From the NCBI RefSeq assembly GCF_002003265.1, contig NZ_CP019687.1, forward strand, positions 1,674,001 through 1,738,000: DNA of 64,000 nt. Reading direction: 5' to 3'. Positions 24,302 through 34,440 of this stretch are shown one piece after another. The position numbers were made by a program, and so were the translations under genes. How positions within the stretch are numbered: the first letter of the stretch is position 1; every line of letters starts with the position of its first letter. Under the pieces are notes generated by a model, which was not told the origin of the DNA, made no database searches, and worked only from the letters and a program-made list of their open reading frames with translations. This DNA is from Paenibacillus larvae subsp. larvae (GTDB taxonomy: Bacteria; Bacillota; Bacilli; Paenibacillales; NBRC-103111).

Positions 24302-25633
24302 TCATTTCACCTCTACTTGCATATAGATTTTTTCGATGGCATCCACCGGCTGGATATACACGTCCACCGTCACACTGTCTGATTCCTTGCCGGGTTCTAC
24401 GGTTACGTCTTTTTGGGCATCGAAGTTCTGCACTGCGTTCATACCTTGATACAACTCCAGCAGCCGAATGAGTTCTTGTTTAAATAGGTTTCTGCCATCC
24501 GCGTTGTTATCTACTTTGCCAATATACTGGGTTTCATATATTCGTTTGCTGTCATTAGCAATGCCATCCAGCGTACGAATGACCCGGTTCTTGGAAAAGT
24601 GTTTACGCTTTTTCTCTGTGTAGGAGACAAAACTATTAATGTCCTGCTCTACGATCACGCGATTATTGTTATAAACGAAGACAAATTCTCCGGCTGTTAG
24701 CGCCTCTTCAATCTGCTTATTTGTCAAACGTGGATTTGCATCCACCGCACCCTCATAAGACTGGTAGGTGAGGGATTCGTTCGCCCCTGCCGAAGCTGTG
24801 GCGGCTGCCGTCCACACCGTAGCTTGAGCCGAATCCAGTTTTATTCCATCCTCCAAAACGACACCGTTTTTAACGGTGATAACACCCTCGTAATCGGCTC
24901 TGTAGTTGGCAACTACTACTTGTACCTTTCTGCCTTCCTCTTCCCTCCAGCGCTTTATCTGAGCGAGAACAAGAGGGTTTAACTTATGGCTCTCCTGCCC
25001 TTCATAAGGGATGGAGATCGCATTGAATTCGTGGGCATCGATTGCCGTCAAGAAGTCTACATAATCTTGGTAGGAGGCATTTCCGTCTGCACCACCCGTC
25101 AGGGGGACTCCTGCTGTTTCTGTTAAGGCGGCATCGGGCGTTTTTGCTTCGAAATGAACCCAATCATTCGAAACCAAGTCCCCAGCAGTAGAAGCCACTT
25201 GCCTGTGTACTTCCTCATTGGCCACGAAGGTCCTCACCTTAAACTTTGTTGGGTCATCTATATTCGCCTCTATGCTGACTTTAATATCATTGCCACGGAT
25301 ACCGCTGTATTTAGCCTCCAATGTGATATCCCCAATGTTTCCCTGAGCCTTTACTCCATTAGCTAACCGGTATAGTTTTACTGTCTTAGCCCGTTTGAAT
25401 GCTTCCCTAAGCAATAACATCTCTGGTGCCGTGATATCGTACCCCAGAAGCTCTTTTACATCGTCTCCAACATGAATGGTTAGGACCTCTTTTGCCTGTC
25501 CCCAGCCTAGCGTAAGTGGAATTGCAACGGTGCCGCGTTCCCCAACTGCCGTCATAGACTTTCGTTCGGACGCTGTATTTATATATACTCCCGGTCTTAC
25601 TTTGTTCTGGTTCTCCCAAGTTCCGCCTGCCAT
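24302..25633 (-). CDS. Contractile tail sheath protein (XkdK-like)
   Basis: A 443-residue sheath protein: WENQNKVRPGVYINTASER at the start, GERGTVAIPLTLGWG, RVIVEQDINSFVSYTEKKRK and a C-terminal beta handshake region ending DAIEKIYMQVEVK. It surrounds the tail tube and contracts on infection, which makes the phage a myovirus-type particle. Followed at once by the tube gene. Confidence 0.95.
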   Translation of the reverse strand: MAGGTWENQNKVRPGVYINTASERKSMTAVGERGTVAIPLTLGWGQAKEVLTIHVGDDVKELLGYDITAPEMLLLREAFKRAKTVKLYRLANGVKAQGNIGDITLEAKYSGIRGNDIKVSIEANIDDPTKFKVRTFVANEEVHRQVASTAGDLVSNDWVHFEAKTPDAALTETAGVPLTGGADGNASYQDYVDFLTAIDAHEFNAISIPYEGQESHKLNPLVLAQIKRWREEEGRKVQVVVANYRADYEGVITVKNGVVLEDGIKLDSAQATVWTAAATASAGANESLTYQSYEGAVDANPRLTNKQIEEALTAGEFVFVYNNNRVIVEQDINSFVSYTEKKRKHFSKNRVIRTLDGIANDSKRIYETQYIGKVDNNADGRNLFKQELIRLLELYQGMNAVQNFDAQKDVTVEPGKESDSVTVDVYIQPVDAIEKIYMQVEVK

Positions 25634-25816
25634 TTAACGAACCTCCCTCTCAAGTAGTTCCTTGATCATTTCCTTTGCTTGTTCGATTGTATAAGCCCTG
25701 TCCTCTTTTAAAACAATGGACAAAATATCTTTTTCTATTGTTTTAAATTGTTTGGATTCAAGGAATTGCTCCTTGCTGAAGACAGCCGGCTTTACGGCTT
25801 GTTTCATTTTACTCAC
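25634..25816 (-). CDS. Short protein before the tail sheath
   Basis: A 60-residue charged, helical protein (MSKMKQAVKPAVFSKEQFLE, DRAYTIEQAKEMIKELLERE). A small gene of this kind commonly precedes the sheath gene in skin-like elements. Overlaps the upstream gene by eight bases. Function unknown. Confidence 0.75.
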   Translation of the reverse strand: MSKMKQAVKPAVFSKEQFLESKQFKTIEKDILSIVLKEDRAYTIEQAKEMIKELLEREVR

Positions 25817-26219
25817 GGATAATTCCCTCCTGCTCTAATCCTTGCAGCTTTGTGCCAGGCGCTTTTGGTTTGATGACATGGTAATCAAATGAAATGAAAA
25901 AATGTAAAACATCGTCCACAATCTCGCTTCTCATCCCGGTTCCCCGGACTGTGTGTTCCCCAACTTGTATATACTCCATGCCTTCATAGAGCGTCTCTGC
26001 TACCTCGTACGCCTCTTCATAGGATGAAGCAAAGTAATGGATATCCAAGAAGACACATCGCTTATAGCGGCGGTCTAACTCCCTATTCTGCGCTGTATCC
26101 AGTACCTTGACGAAGAAGCGAACATTCTCTAACCCTTGCCGGATCTTCTCATCGGAAACCTTCTCATCCGGGTATAGCGTCTTTAACTTCCGGATAACTC
26201 CATCTTTAACTTGATTCAT
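25809..26219 (-). CDS. YqbJ/XkdJ-like tail terminator-type protein
   Basis: A 136-residue protein with KTLYPDEKVSDEKIRQGLEN and CVFLDIHYFASSYEEAYEVA, the DUF6838-type pattern at the YqbJ position. Likely caps the tail tube at the head-tail junction. Overlaps its neighbours by four to eight bases. Confidence 0.8.
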   Translation of the reverse strand: MNQVKDGVIRKLKTLYPDEKVSDEKIRQGLENVRFFVKVLDTAQNRELDRRYKRCVFLDIHYFASSYEEAYEVAETLYEGMEYIQVGEHTVRGTGMRSEIVDDVLHFFISFDYHVIKPKAPGTKLQGLEQEGIIRE

Positions 26220-26626
26220 CCTATCAGCCCTTCGAGGAATTTTGTGAACCTTTTTTCAAGGTACTTAGGCAGCTCCCTTTCGATCTCTTTCATGGAAATG
26301 GTAATCATAAATCGACCTTCCACCCATCCTTTCAGGTCTCTGGTCCGATGCCCGTACTCTACAAACGAGCCGTAATGGGTTTCATTAGATATTTCTACGA
26401 CATACTCATTCCCCATCTTCTGTACACTTCCCACTTTCCAGTTTCGCCTTAGTTGTCCAGTCTTGCCTACAGGCGTGCGTTTTTTGATCTTTCTATCTGC
26501 CCGCATCGCCATTTCAATCAAAAAGTCCGAAATAAAGCGCCCAATCAGATCACTATTGGACGCTTTTTCAAGATTCTTAGTAAACTTCGTAAGCTCTGAA
26601 AAGTCTACATCTCCCCATTTGGCCAT
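26216..26626 (-). CDS. HK97 gp10-like tail component (XkdI/YqbI-like)
   Basis: A 136-residue protein with the gp10 hallmarks RTPVGKTGQLRRNWKVGSVQ and HYGSFVEYGHRTRDLKGWVEG. Family members are tail completion or head-tail joining proteins. Confidence 0.9.
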   Translation of the reverse strand: MAKWGDVDFSELTKFTKNLEKASNSDLIGRFISDFLIEMAMRADRKIKKRTPVGKTGQLRRNWKVGSVQKMGNEYVVEISNETHYGSFVEYGHRTRDLKGWVEGRFMITISMKEIERELPKYLEKRFTKFLEGLIG

Positions 26627-26985
26627 TAGGCATAACCCTTTCTTTGTAAGGATACTTCCTGGTGGGTTGGGTACACGAATGGCTCACCGGCAGTATACTC
26701 TCTGCTTAATGCACCGCGTTTTATTTCTACCACATCCCCTTGGTGGAGCTCTAATTCAGGTGAAATGAACAACTTGGTCTCATAGGCGATATTGTTCTGA
26801 GCATCTTTCTGATTATTTGCACCTAGGGCTTTTTGGGATATCCGGCAAGGTTGATTCTCATAAACCACCACTGGTGCAAGATTCGTACTTCCATTGGGCT
26901 TCGTTACTTCCCGGAAACCGCTAATCGTAGCCTGGTCTTCATACATTTTTTCAATTGTTTTACGATGCCTAGTATAGCTGGCCAT
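26626..26985 (-). CDS. Head-tail connector protein (YqbH-like)
   Basis: A 119-residue beta-rich protein: YEDQATISGFREVTKPNGS, YENQPCRISQKALGANNQKD and HQGDVVEIKRGALSREYTAG fit the YqbH/gp16-like head closure group. The start codon abuts the previous gene. Confidence 0.82.
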   Translation of the reverse strand: MASYTRHRKTIEKMYEDQATISGFREVTKPNGSTNLAPVVVYENQPCRISQKALGANNQKDAQNNIAYETKLFISPELELHQGDVVEIKRGALSREYTAGEPFVYPTHQEVSLQRKGYA

Positions 26986-26986
26986 G

Positions 26987-27361
26987 CTACCACCTCATTT
27001 TCCTGTACGGGTTTAAATCTACCCGGTAGTTGGTGACGATGGACTCCATTACTTTTTTTGATGCGTTCGTCACGCTGGAGCTATTCGCCGGACTGATGGA
27101 GGTGTCCCCAATCTTAATATTCTCGGCTGTCCCGTTCGTTTCTTCGATTCCCGGAAGTTTCGGCTGCTCAATTCGCAGTATATCGATCACCATGGAGGTC
27201 CACACCTCATGTAAAGCTGCGGGGATAACTTTAATATTGCAATAATGAAGAATGCGCTCCCCGATTTCCTTCACGTAGGATAGGACCAATGCGTCGAACT
27301 CATCAGGGAGGCCAAGGCGAAGCTTTACGATTGCTAGGATGTCATTCCCTGACATGCTCAT
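26987..27361 (-). CDS. Head-tail connector protein (YqbG-like)
   Basis: A 124-residue protein: ILAIVKLRLGLPDEFDALVLSYVKEIGERILHYCNIKVIP, helical, then TSMVIDILRIEQPKL. It matches YqbG-type connector proteins that sit beneath the portal (gp15/gp6-like). Overlaps the preceding gene by 20 bases. Confidence 0.82.
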   Translation of the reverse strand: MSMSGNDILAIVKLRLGLPDEFDALVLSYVKEIGERILHYCNIKVIPAALHEVWTSMVIDILRIEQPKLPGIEETNGTAENIKIGDTSISPANSSSVTNASKKVMESIVTNYRVDLNPYRKMRW

Positions 27362-27575
27362 CTTGTCCCTCCTCTAAACGAATGACCTTCTCATTTACAA
27401 GAGTGCTATAATCATCGTCTCGAACATCAGTTCGCTGTCCCGCATAATAGATGTTGCCTCGGTATTTCACATTTGTAACCCATTGCACCTTCACGTATTG
27501 TTCTTTTTGCGATTGCGCTTTTTTTGCCGTTAATTGCTTCTTATCTGCCTCTGTCTGATCCGGTTTTTTAGCCAT
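27342..27575 (-). CDS. YqbF-like small head-module protein
   Basis: A 77-residue protein: a lysine/glutamine-rich head (DQTEADKKQLTAKKAQSQKE) and a short beta domain (YVKVQWVTNVKYRGNIYYAG). The position between capsid and connector equals yqbF. Function unknown. Confidence 0.72.
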   Translation of the reverse strand: MAKKPDQTEADKKQLTAKKAQSQKEQYVKVQWVTNVKYRGNIYYAGQRTDVRDDDYSTLVNEKVIRLEEGQDEHVRE

Positions 27576-27586
27576 CTTGTTCCCTC

Positions 27587-28633
27587 CTAGACCACTTTAG
27601 CAATAAAGATTTGGTCAATGGTTTCAAACGAAGGCAGGACAATCTCGGAAACAATGGTTTCAACGTTCACCGGATGTGGCTCCTTAATAGTGGTGATTGC
27701 TACGCCCGTATTGACAATGGACACATTTGCCACAGTGCTTCCGGTCATCAGGTCAGATTCTTCCGGCGTTGTGCCGTAGTACGTATTGCCTAATGTACCA
27801 TCCGGAATTAGGGTAAAGTAGCCATCAGGGTAAAACAAGTGCATGCTTCCGTCTTGCAAAGCAAACTTTTTGTTATAGACGGATATTTTAACGCCCAGTT
27901 TCGTTTCCAGGTATTGTTTCATCATGGCGTCCGTCATGATAATATTTTGCCCGCCTAACGGATTCATGTCTTTACGAATGGCTACGTTTTGTAGGATGTA
28001 GTTCCATGTTTTGCGGGTACAAATGGCGTTTGTCGGACGCACTCCTGTATCATCCTCTACTGTGTCCTGCCACGTTTTAATATCCCCAACAATGTCGGCT
28101 TCCGGATGACTCCATTTGTCTGTGTCGGTCGTTAATGTGATTTTGTGGCCACTTGGCATTTTGTAGTCATATTTGTACGCTAGTCTATTGGCTTCAATTT
28201 CAATTTTTCCGGATGAAAGTAACTGCATAATCATCCGTTCGGGGACGACTTGAGCACCGTTAATGAGTGTTGTCACGTCATCGTAAATAGCATTAATGAC
28301 AGGCATAATCAGTGCCTCATTTTGCGATGCGGCTAGTTTATTTAACTCCTGCCGATCTTTCTCGCCAATTCTCATGGCCTCGCGGAAAAACGGCATCTCC
28401 GTATCAATTTTGCTAAATCCGATGCGATCCCGCAGAGTTGCCTTTGAATCAAATTCAGACGGCATTAAGGCAACGGGCAGCCCACGGGAACCCTTTATCC
28501 AACTCAGGTCTAACCCAAGTTGTTTCTTCGGCGGAAACAGCGTTCCTCCCAAATATGGAATGGCGTTTGAAGGGGTTGCAAGGTAATAGGTTGCAATATT
28601 CTTCGCGTTTACAAGATCAAAAATATTTGGCAT
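27587..28633 (-). CDS. Major capsid protein (gpE-type)
   Basis: About 348 residues. MPNIFDLVNAKNIATYY, YLGGTLFPPKKQLGLDLSWI, FREAMRIGEKDRQELNKL and the C-terminal YFTLIPDGTLGNTYYG identify a lambda gpE-like capsid of the HK97 fold (PF03864). ATG 28633 is preferred over 28642: GGAAGG lies nine bases before it. Forms the head shell with the decoration protein upstream. Confidence 0.93.
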   Translation of the reverse strand: MPNIFDLVNAKNIATYYLATPSNAIPYLGGTLFPPKKQLGLDLSWIKGSRGLPVALMPSEFDSKATLRDRIGFSKIDTEMPFFREAMRIGEKDRQELNKLAASQNEALIMPVINAIYDDVTTLINGAQVVPERMIMQLLSSGKIEIEANRLAYKYDYKMPSGHKITLTTDTDKWSHPEADIVGDIKTWQDTVEDDTGVRPTNAICTRKTWNYILQNVAIRKDMNPLGGQNIIMTDAMMKQYLETKLGVKISVYNKKFALQDGSMHLFYPDGYFTLIPDGTLGNTYYGTTPEESDLMTGSTVANVSIVNTGVAITTIKEPHPVNVETIVSEIVLPSFETIDQIFIAKVV

Positions 28634-28648
28634 GTTTATCATCCTTCC

Positions 28649-29005
28649 TTAGGCTAAAAATGTGATTTGGTTTAAGACTGCTTTTGTTGCGTCATCCGGC
28701 GGTGTGGGAATTTTGGCCGAATCGATGAAGCCATGAATGATCATAGCTCCTGATGCGGGACCATAGGTTACGTCAGTATCATTCATAAGAACTCCCTCTG
28801 CTTCCGCCCCACTTGCTTTTTTGGCAAGTTTAGAAGTATCCTGAAGAACTCCACCTCCCAGAATAGTACCGGCAGGGATTATTTTTTTGCCCTCGGAATT
28901 TGCCTCTACCCCTGCATCGTCTAGCGTAACCGCAACAGCGACATAGTGATCAGGGAATTTTAGGATGTCTTTTTTATTGCTAAACTTCGTTTCAACGAAT
29001 TTCAT
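28649..29005 (-). CDS. Head decoration/stabilisation protein
   Basis: About 118 residues: MKFVETKFSNKKDILKFPDH then GKKIIPAGTILGGGVLQD and PASGAMIIHGFIDSAKIP, the glycine-rich beta pattern of gpD-like decoration proteins, and it sits right before the capsid gene. ATG 29005 follows GGAGG by eight bases. Confidence 0.8.
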   Translation of the reverse strand: MKFVETKFSNKKDILKFPDHYVAVAVTLDDAGVEANSEGKKIIPAGTILGGGVLQDTSKLAKKASGAEAEGVLMNDTDVTYGPASGAMIIHGFIDSAKIPTPPDDATKAVLNQITFLA

Positions 29006-29019
29006 GAACCCAACCTCCA

Positions 29020-29643
29020 TTACTCAAAATAAGATAATCTGGCTTTCTCTAAGCCTTCATTGCTTTTCGCGAAATCGGCGACTCGTTTACCAAAGTCTCC
29101 GTCATGGCCGCCTTCGCCGCCTTTACCATCCACGCCATCGGCAGGACTTGCTCCTTTAAATCTTGGCGATGTCTGATCGTTTTGGACAAACAAAAAAGCC
29201 TTGCTTTCCTGCAGGACTTTCACCTGGTCATCGAGTCCTTTTAAAGCTCCCGATTCATCCAACTCCAATTTTGTTTTATCCAGAAGTCCGGCAACTAGTT
29301 CTTCATCGTGTACCTGACCGTTCAAAGCTAACTTGATAGCGTTAGTAACGGACAAATCTTTGATTTTTGTTTGGTACTCTGCTTCTTTCTTTTTGTTTTC
29401 ATCTTGCAGTTTAGCAATTTGATCTTGAAGCGACTGATTATCCCCAACTGTTTTTTGCAATTCAGACAATTGTTTGTCCCGATCCTTGATCTCAGTCTCC
29501 AACTGCTTCTTAGCTTCATTGACTTCATCGAAGCGATGTTTTGGAATATGCCCTTTATAGTTTTCCTCAACACCTCCCGCAATTAATTGAATCTGTTCAT
29601 CGGTCAAGCCTTTGCCTTCAAGTAATTTTTCCAACCATTCCAT
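29020..29643 (-). CDS. Scaffolding protein (phage minor structural GP20 family)
   Basis: About 207 residues. MEWLEKLLEGKGLTDEQI then a long coiled coil (NEAKKQLETEIKDRDKQLSE and onward) and a C-terminal LSVTNAIKLALNGQ...DEELVAGLLD segment. This is the GP20 scaffold plan (PF06810). It shapes the procapsid. ATG 29643 has AGGAG eight bases upstream. Confidence 0.9.
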   Translation of the reverse strand: MEWLEKLLEGKGLTDEQIQLIAGGVEENYKGHIPKHRFDEVNEAKKQLETEIKDRDKQLSELQKTVGDNQSLQDQIAKLQDENKKKEAEYQTKIKDLSVTNAIKLALNGQVHDEELVAGLLDKTKLELDESGALKGLDDQVKVLQESKAFLFVQNDQTSPRFKGASPADGVDGKGGEGGHDGDFGKRVADFAKSNEGLEKARLSYFE

Positions 29644-29680
29644 ATACATAACTCCTCACTTTTTACCCGGTCGTGTCCGG

Positions 29681-30700
29681 TTATTCGACAAATTGTTTAT
29701 ACCATTCTTCATAGTTCAAATCGCCGGGAACATAGTAGGTCTTCCCGTTCTTGCCCTTTGCTGCTCTAACACCTACATCATCATCAAAAAACGCTACCGT
29801 GGTACTTCGGCAGCGTGGATGCAGAGGTGGAAAGTTTACTCCTTCTTTCTTTTCAGAAAGCAAAAACACCTTTCCATCCATATGACGGCATACTTTAGAT
29901 GTCCTTCGGTCTAAGGTAGCCAAGAATTCGTATTTTTCAACCACACCACTTGCCTTATACGAATCAAACGTAGCTTGACTTGTTATATGTGCGCTTTCTG
30001 TCTGAACAAGTCTTGCTGCATTCAAAAAGGATACCTGCATCCTTTCGGATAGTGTACGAGCCGTCTTATTTACGTTGTCTCCCCTGATTAGAGACTGTGC
30101 TAGATTAGTATCCAGTTCCCGGATCAATTTGGCTTTATTTGCCCATATTCTTTCACTGTAATTAGCGCTCAACCACTTATTCGATATGATTTTCCCGGCA
30201 GCCTCGGAATCAATTTTAGCAAATGTAACACCAATGCCGGTCCCTTTTTGGATTTCATAAAGCGTTCTATGATACGTATCCGTATAGGTATCACTCAGCA
30301 GGCCGCCCGTGCCTCTCTTAGTCCCCTCTGACAATATTTCTATCTGATGCCTGAGTTGGATCTGCAAGGCTTCCAAACGGCTGATGCGGGTCCTGTAATA
30401 GACATTGTTTAACTCCTTTGTCCACCGGTGATCAGCGTTGTTTTTGGCTTTCTCAGTGAATTCCTCTAATGTCATTTTGAACTCTTTCAATTCCCCTGCA
30501 TCTAGGAGCTTTTTTGCTTCTGCGTAGCTGATTTCATTGTTATCTGCGAACCTCATATAAAATGTCTCGATGTCCCTTTGCATAGAGTTCCAAGCCTTCG
30601 CATACTCCTTTTGGAGCCGGTTCACATAGCTATCTGCTTTTCTAAACTGCCTCAATCCTAGTTCCTCGGAACGTTTTCTCCAATACTCCTGAGACTTCAT
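29681..30700 (-). CDS. Minor head protein (SPP1 gp7/Mu gpF-like)
   Basis: A 339-residue protein. The N-terminal part is helical and binds the portal in related phages. Residues about 215-320 hold the gpF core: RMQVSFLNAARLVQTESAHI, FLATLDRRTSKVCRHMDGKV and FPPLHPRCRSTTVAFF, with the C, H and CR zinc-site residues. Four-base overlap with the portal gene. Confidence 0.92.
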   Translation of the reverse strand: MKSQEYWRKRSEELGLRQFRKADSYVNRLQKEYAKAWNSMQRDIETFYMRFADNNEISYAEAKKLLDAGELKEFKMTLEEFTEKAKNNADHRWTKELNNVYYRTRISRLEALQIQLRHQIEILSEGTKRGTGGLLSDTYTDTYHRTLYEIQKGTGIGVTFAKIDSEAAGKIISNKWLSANYSERIWANKAKLIRELDTNLAQSLIRGDNVNKTARTLSERMQVSFLNAARLVQTESAHITSQATFDSYKASGVVEKYEFLATLDRRTSKVCRHMDGKVFLLSEKKEGVNFPPLHPRCRSTTVAFFDDDVGVRAAKGKNGKTYYVPGDLNYEEWYKQFVE

Positions 30701-32160
30701 TCAGGTTCACCCTCCGGCTGCAAGCCAGGATAAGATTGTTCCTCAAATCGCTTCATGTCTTCTTCTTTTTCACTCTTGAGGCGTTGTAACTCATCTTGGG
30801 CATTTGTTACCCATGGATGGTTGGCTACAATTGTCTCATCTGAGATCACACCCTGGCTATCTTTCGCATTGCTAATAGCTTCCGTCTCGTTGATTAAAAT
30901 GTCACGGTTAAAAATGAAATCCACGGACTCACCAGTAAAGTCTTTCCCCGTTGTGTTGTAAATATGGGCATTAATAAACCATAACAACTGTTCCAGGGAT
31001 GCTTGAAATTCTGTTTCAAGGATGTTCGCATCCATGTCCAGATCTGCATATAAAAAGCGCAATGCAACACCGCTTTTATCTCCTCCAAATTTTTCAGATT
31101 GGGTATCCACACCACGCCCAAATTCATAGATGTCTTTTCGGTTTCGGTTCATGTGTGTTTCATAGGCTTCTGTATCAATTGGTAAAGAAATCGTATCAAC
31201 ACCAGAGTTTGCTTCAGTATCATCAATTTTGATAATACGGAATGTAGATAAATTCTTTCGGATTTCCCCTGACTCTGTGCCACCAAATCCTTTTACAACA
31301 TAAATACTATCGGGCAAGTCTTCCAGGTTGTTGGTGTGATCAGATTTTCTTTCGTCGTAATCATCGACTAACGATTTGATCAATTCTACAAGTGGCTGTT
31401 CTTCATCGTTATACTTGAACGCTACAAACGGAACACGCTCCCAGTTCATCGGTTTTTCGGTTTCACCCTGGCCGACGAATTGAAAATGGGAATCTTCAGC
31501 ACCTGCCTCCACATCGGGTACAAGAGAGCCTTGTAACACATACCTTTTTACGCCGTAACTATCCCACCATTCTACCTTTGTAACAGTAGTTCGCCGTGAG
31601 CCTTCGTAGACCTCTACCTCATACGTCCTTATCATGGCATCCAGTTCAGTATGTGCGGCATCTCGCCAAAGGGGGATGCATTGTTCTGACGGGATCTTTG
31701 CGAATAATAGGTTTCCCTCCATGTCATAGTAGGGATGTACCCAAGCAATTCCTTTGTTGATGCTCTCTTTTCCAATATTTTTGATCAGCCGAAGTAACGG
31801 ACTTCCGAAAAAGTCCGTAAGCAGTTCTAAATACTCCTCATTGCTCGTTTGTATACTCATGGGCTTTGATAAGAGATACCCCACCTTTTGATCAACGAGT
31901 TTGCGAACAAAACCATTAACCAGTTTATTATTGGCCAGGTTCCCCACTATTTCTTTACATCCATTTTCCCCAATGGCGGTTCGTTCGCGCTTTAATATGT
32001 CTGTTTTATTTTTATAGTAGCGCTCCCCGGTCATCATCCACTTTCTTTTTTCGGACGTTTTCCACGCGCCCATTTCCACTTGAATGATTTGTTCCAAGGA
32101 CATTCTTGCCTTAGCTCCATCCCGCAGTATGTTTGTGATTTCTTGCATTTCCGGTGACAT
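30697..32160 (-). CDS. Portal protein (SPP1 gp6 family)
   Basis: A 487-residue portal: GERYYKNKTDILKRERTAIG, NNKLVNGFVRKLVDQKVGYL, the wing region, and the C-terminal DMDANILETEFQASLEQLLW followed by a charged tail. Twelve copies form the DNA channel at the capsid vertex. Sixteen bases after terminase. Confidence 0.93.
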   Translation of the reverse strand: MSPEMQEITNILRDGAKARMSLEQIIQVEMGAWKTSEKRKWMMTGERYYKNKTDILKRERTAIGENGCKEIVGNLANNKLVNGFVRKLVDQKVGYLLSKPMSIQTSNEEYLELLTDFFGSPLLRLIKNIGKESINKGIAWVHPYYDMEGNLLFAKIPSEQCIPLWRDAAHTELDAMIRTYEVEVYEGSRRTTVTKVEWWDSYGVKRYVLQGSLVPDVEAGAEDSHFQFVGQGETEKPMNWERVPFVAFKYNDEEQPLVELIKSLVDDYDERKSDHTNNLEDLPDSIYVVKGFGGTESGEIRKNLSTFRIIKIDDTEANSGVDTISLPIDTEAYETHMNRNRKDIYEFGRGVDTQSEKFGGDKSGVALRFLYADLDMDANILETEFQASLEQLLWFINAHIYNTTGKDFTGESVDFIFNRDILINETEAISNAKDSQGVISDETIVANHPWVTNAQDELQRLKSEKEEDMKRFEEQSYPGLQPEGEPE

Positions 32161-32175
32161 GGTTTTCCTCCTTTC

Positions 32176-33447
32176 CTACTCAAATGAATAGCCACTTTTT
32201 AGATCGGCTACCTCGTAATCATCTAGTGCATACCAAATGGCAGAAAACGTATGAGGATCAATATTGAACTCATCCGGTAGGATTCTGCCGTTTTTATCTG
32301 TCTTATAGGTTAAATATTTAAGTTCTCTGATCGTGTTCGGGCATTTCTCAGAGCAAATAATCTTTTTAAATCGTTTTATCTTCTTTGTATACTGCAATCG
32401 AGAACCTGGGAACTTCTTTGCCGGACGCATATTAAAGCCTTTTTGCCTGAAATACCGTATGGTCTTGGGCTCAGCACTATCTGCTTTTATGAGTTCTTTC
32501 GTTCTTGCAAACTCTTGTAATGCTTCGGCTGTCCGGTCATCGGTCATCTGATTCTTATAATATTCCCAGTAGATATAGAGAATTTTTTGTTCGTGATCTA
32601 CAGCCAGCCGAACCACAGCGTTATAGGAATCCTCAAATCCAAAATCCATTCCAGTTCGCTCAATCGGCTTTCGTATACGTGAAATTGCTTCTATGACTTC
32701 CTCATGAGAAGCTACCTCAAATTGAGGCAAAACTCTCACTCCGTTCACACCAAAACGACCTTCCCTCGCAATTCGGTAAAGGTCTGGGTCATAGGCTTTT
32801 AGTTCATCCAGTTGGGCAACATAACTTTTAGGTAAGAATAAGTTATCTTCAGCTGTTGAATGATGATAAAAGGTATCGTTTTTGACAATGGTCCGTTTTT
32901 CGTATAAATCTGTGTCTTCAAGCACAATGTGGTTCTTTAATTCGTCTTTGAAAAAGTGTTTGAATGTCCAGTTATCCTCACCTACCGGATTCGTAGATAG
33001 CAACATATGCAAGTCCAAGGCAGGATGCCGCAAACGTCCAAGAAGCTCCTTAAAACCTTCATATTTAACTTCGGAACACTCTTCAATCCACACAATAGAT
33101 ACATTATGAATCGACTTAAGTTTAGCCGGCTTATCCATACCTTTGAATATGATCTTGCTACCATTAGGAAATCGTATTTGCATGGGGGACGTTATAGGTC
33201 TTACAGTCCCATCCAGTCCCAAATCCGTTATGATTTCCTCTAATAGCGAATACGTAGAGTCTCTATGAGTATCGTATACCTCACGAACAACCAAAGCCGT
33301 CCGTTTCTCGTTCAGCAGCTTTAACACCAGTTTTAATGCTACGTGGTAACTCTTAGAAGATCCGTATCCACCGACAAGGAAATAAAACTTGTGATGCCAA
33401 TCGAAAAGGAAATCTTCAAAGTGAGGGTTAACCTCTTTTTCAATCAT
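32176..33447 (-). CDS. Terminase large subunit
   Basis: A 423-residue packaging ATPase/nuclease. The Walker A-type motif is [15 protein letters not shown] near residue 27; [14 protein letters not shown] near 110 is Walker B with the catalytic glutamates; [14 protein letters not shown] and the aspartates in [14 protein letters not shown] belong to the RNase H-like nuclease. XtmB-like. Overlaps the small subunit by eight bases. Confidence 0.94.
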   Translation of the reverse strand: MIEKEVNPHFEDFLFDWHHKFYFLVGGYGSSKSYHVALKLVLKLLNEKRTALVVREVYDTHRDSTYSLLEEIITDLGLDGTVRPITSPMQIRFPNGSKIIFKGMDKPAKLKSIHNVSIVWIEECSEVKYEGFKELLGRLRHPALDLHMLLSTNPVGEDNWTFKHFFKDELKNHIVLEDTDLYEKRTIVKNDTFYHHSTAEDNLFLPKSYVAQLDELKAYDPDLYRIAREGRFGVNGVRVLPQFEVASHEEVIEAISRIRKPIERTGMDFGFEDSYNAVVRLAVDHEQKILYIYWEYYKNQMTDDRTAEALQEFARTKELIKADSAEPKTIRYFRQKGFNMRPAKKFPGSRLQYTKKIKRFKKIICSEKCPNTIRELKYLTYKTDKNGRILPDEFNIDPHTFSAIWYALDDYEVADLKSGYSFE

Positions 33448-34180
33448 CCGGCCTCATCCTTGCACGTTTAATCCTGATTTCAATAGGCTTGTCATGATCC
33501 TTGGTTGCTTTTTGTTCAAGCAATGCGATCTCGCCTTTCAATTTGTGAATGCGGAGCCGTTGTTCCTCATCCCCCTGCCCAACTCGAATCATTTCTTCGT
33601 ACTGTTTGATTAAACTTCTCAGGGTAGACATAGCCCTAGATTGGGCTTGCAGAAACGTAGCTTGTTTATCCCAAGCGTGCTGATACTCCCATTCTTGTTC
33701 AAAGAAATTATCACTGCTACTGTCTTTCTTCAACACTCGCGTTTCATCTTCTTGATCGCGAACAAACATAATCCGCTGTGCCCGGACAATGGCTGTATAC
33801 TGTATGGTGATTTGATCCCAAAGCAGGTCAAGCGGAGAACGTTCTGAAATCTGCTCCATGATCTCCATCGTTTCCTCGGGAAAGTACTTTCGAAAGAAAC
33901 CATGCGTTACGGCGTTAGCATTTTTTCTAGGAGGCGCGCCTCCACGATTTCCCACAGCGTTTTTGTTTCCTTCTGGAGCACCGCCTTTTGGCTCAGTTTT
34001 TGTAGTACTACATTCACCTGTTTGTAGTACTACATTCCACTTATCCCTACTTTTCCAGTTGCTGATGGTCTTTTCTTTCTCCCCCAGCATTTCAGCTATT
34101 TCTCGGTTTGTTATGTTACCAGAACGTTTAAGCCAAATCTTCAAAGCCTTATCTCGGTTCGGACTTCTCGCTCTTGCCAT
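33440..34180 (-). CDS. Terminase small subunit
   Basis: A 246-residue protein. The N-terminal HTH ([34 protein letters not shown]) binds the packaging site. A glycine/asparagine-rich linker ([20 protein letters not shown]) follows, then a helical oligomerisation region. XtmA-type. First gene of the structural operon. Confidence 0.9.
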   Translation of the reverse strand: MARARSPNRDKALKIWLKRSGNITNREIAEMLGEKEKTISNWKSRDKWNVVLQTGECSTTKTEPKGGAPEGNKNAVGNRGGAPPRKNANAVTHGFFRKYFPEETMEIMEQISERSPLDLLWDQITIQYTAIVRAQRIMFVRDQEDETRVLKKDSSSDNFFEQEWEYQHAWDKQATFLQAQSRAMSTLRSLIKQYEEMIRVGQGDEEQRLRIHKLKGEIALLEQKATKDHDKPIEIRIKRARMRPDD

Positions 34181-34238
34181 CTATTTCACCTCACCCACCT
34201 CCCAATTTGTATTGAGTTTGTTTTGTGAAAAATGAATC

Positions 34239-34406
34239 TTACATCCTTAAGAACGCAATCATGAAGTATACGACTAATCCTGTCATGCTAGCAATTATAG
34301 CATTGGCTACCCTAATGCTAGCATCTTTACCCCAAATAATTCCCGCAACCCTTAACCCGGTGTTGAGTGAGTAAAGCACTGCCAGTATCCAAGCTAAAGC
34401 GATCAT
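34239..34406 (-). CDS. Small membrane protein upstream of terminase
   Basis: A 55-residue protein: MIALAWILAVLYSLNTGLRV and a second hydrophobic helix ANAIIASMTGLVVYFMIAFL. ATG at 34406 follows GGAGGTGGGCAC. Two-helix membrane proteins before terminase are common in phages; function unknown. Confidence 0.72.
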   Translation of the reverse strand: MIALAWILAVLYSLNTGLRVAGIIWGKDASIRVANAIIASMTGLVVYFMIAFLRM

Positions 34407-34440
34407 GTGCCCACCTCCAAAAAATCATCGTAAAAAAAGC

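Noticed and set aside
29328-29586. Frames in both directions inside the scaffold gene
   Set aside because: Shadows of the scaffold coiled coil, which is a clear family member.
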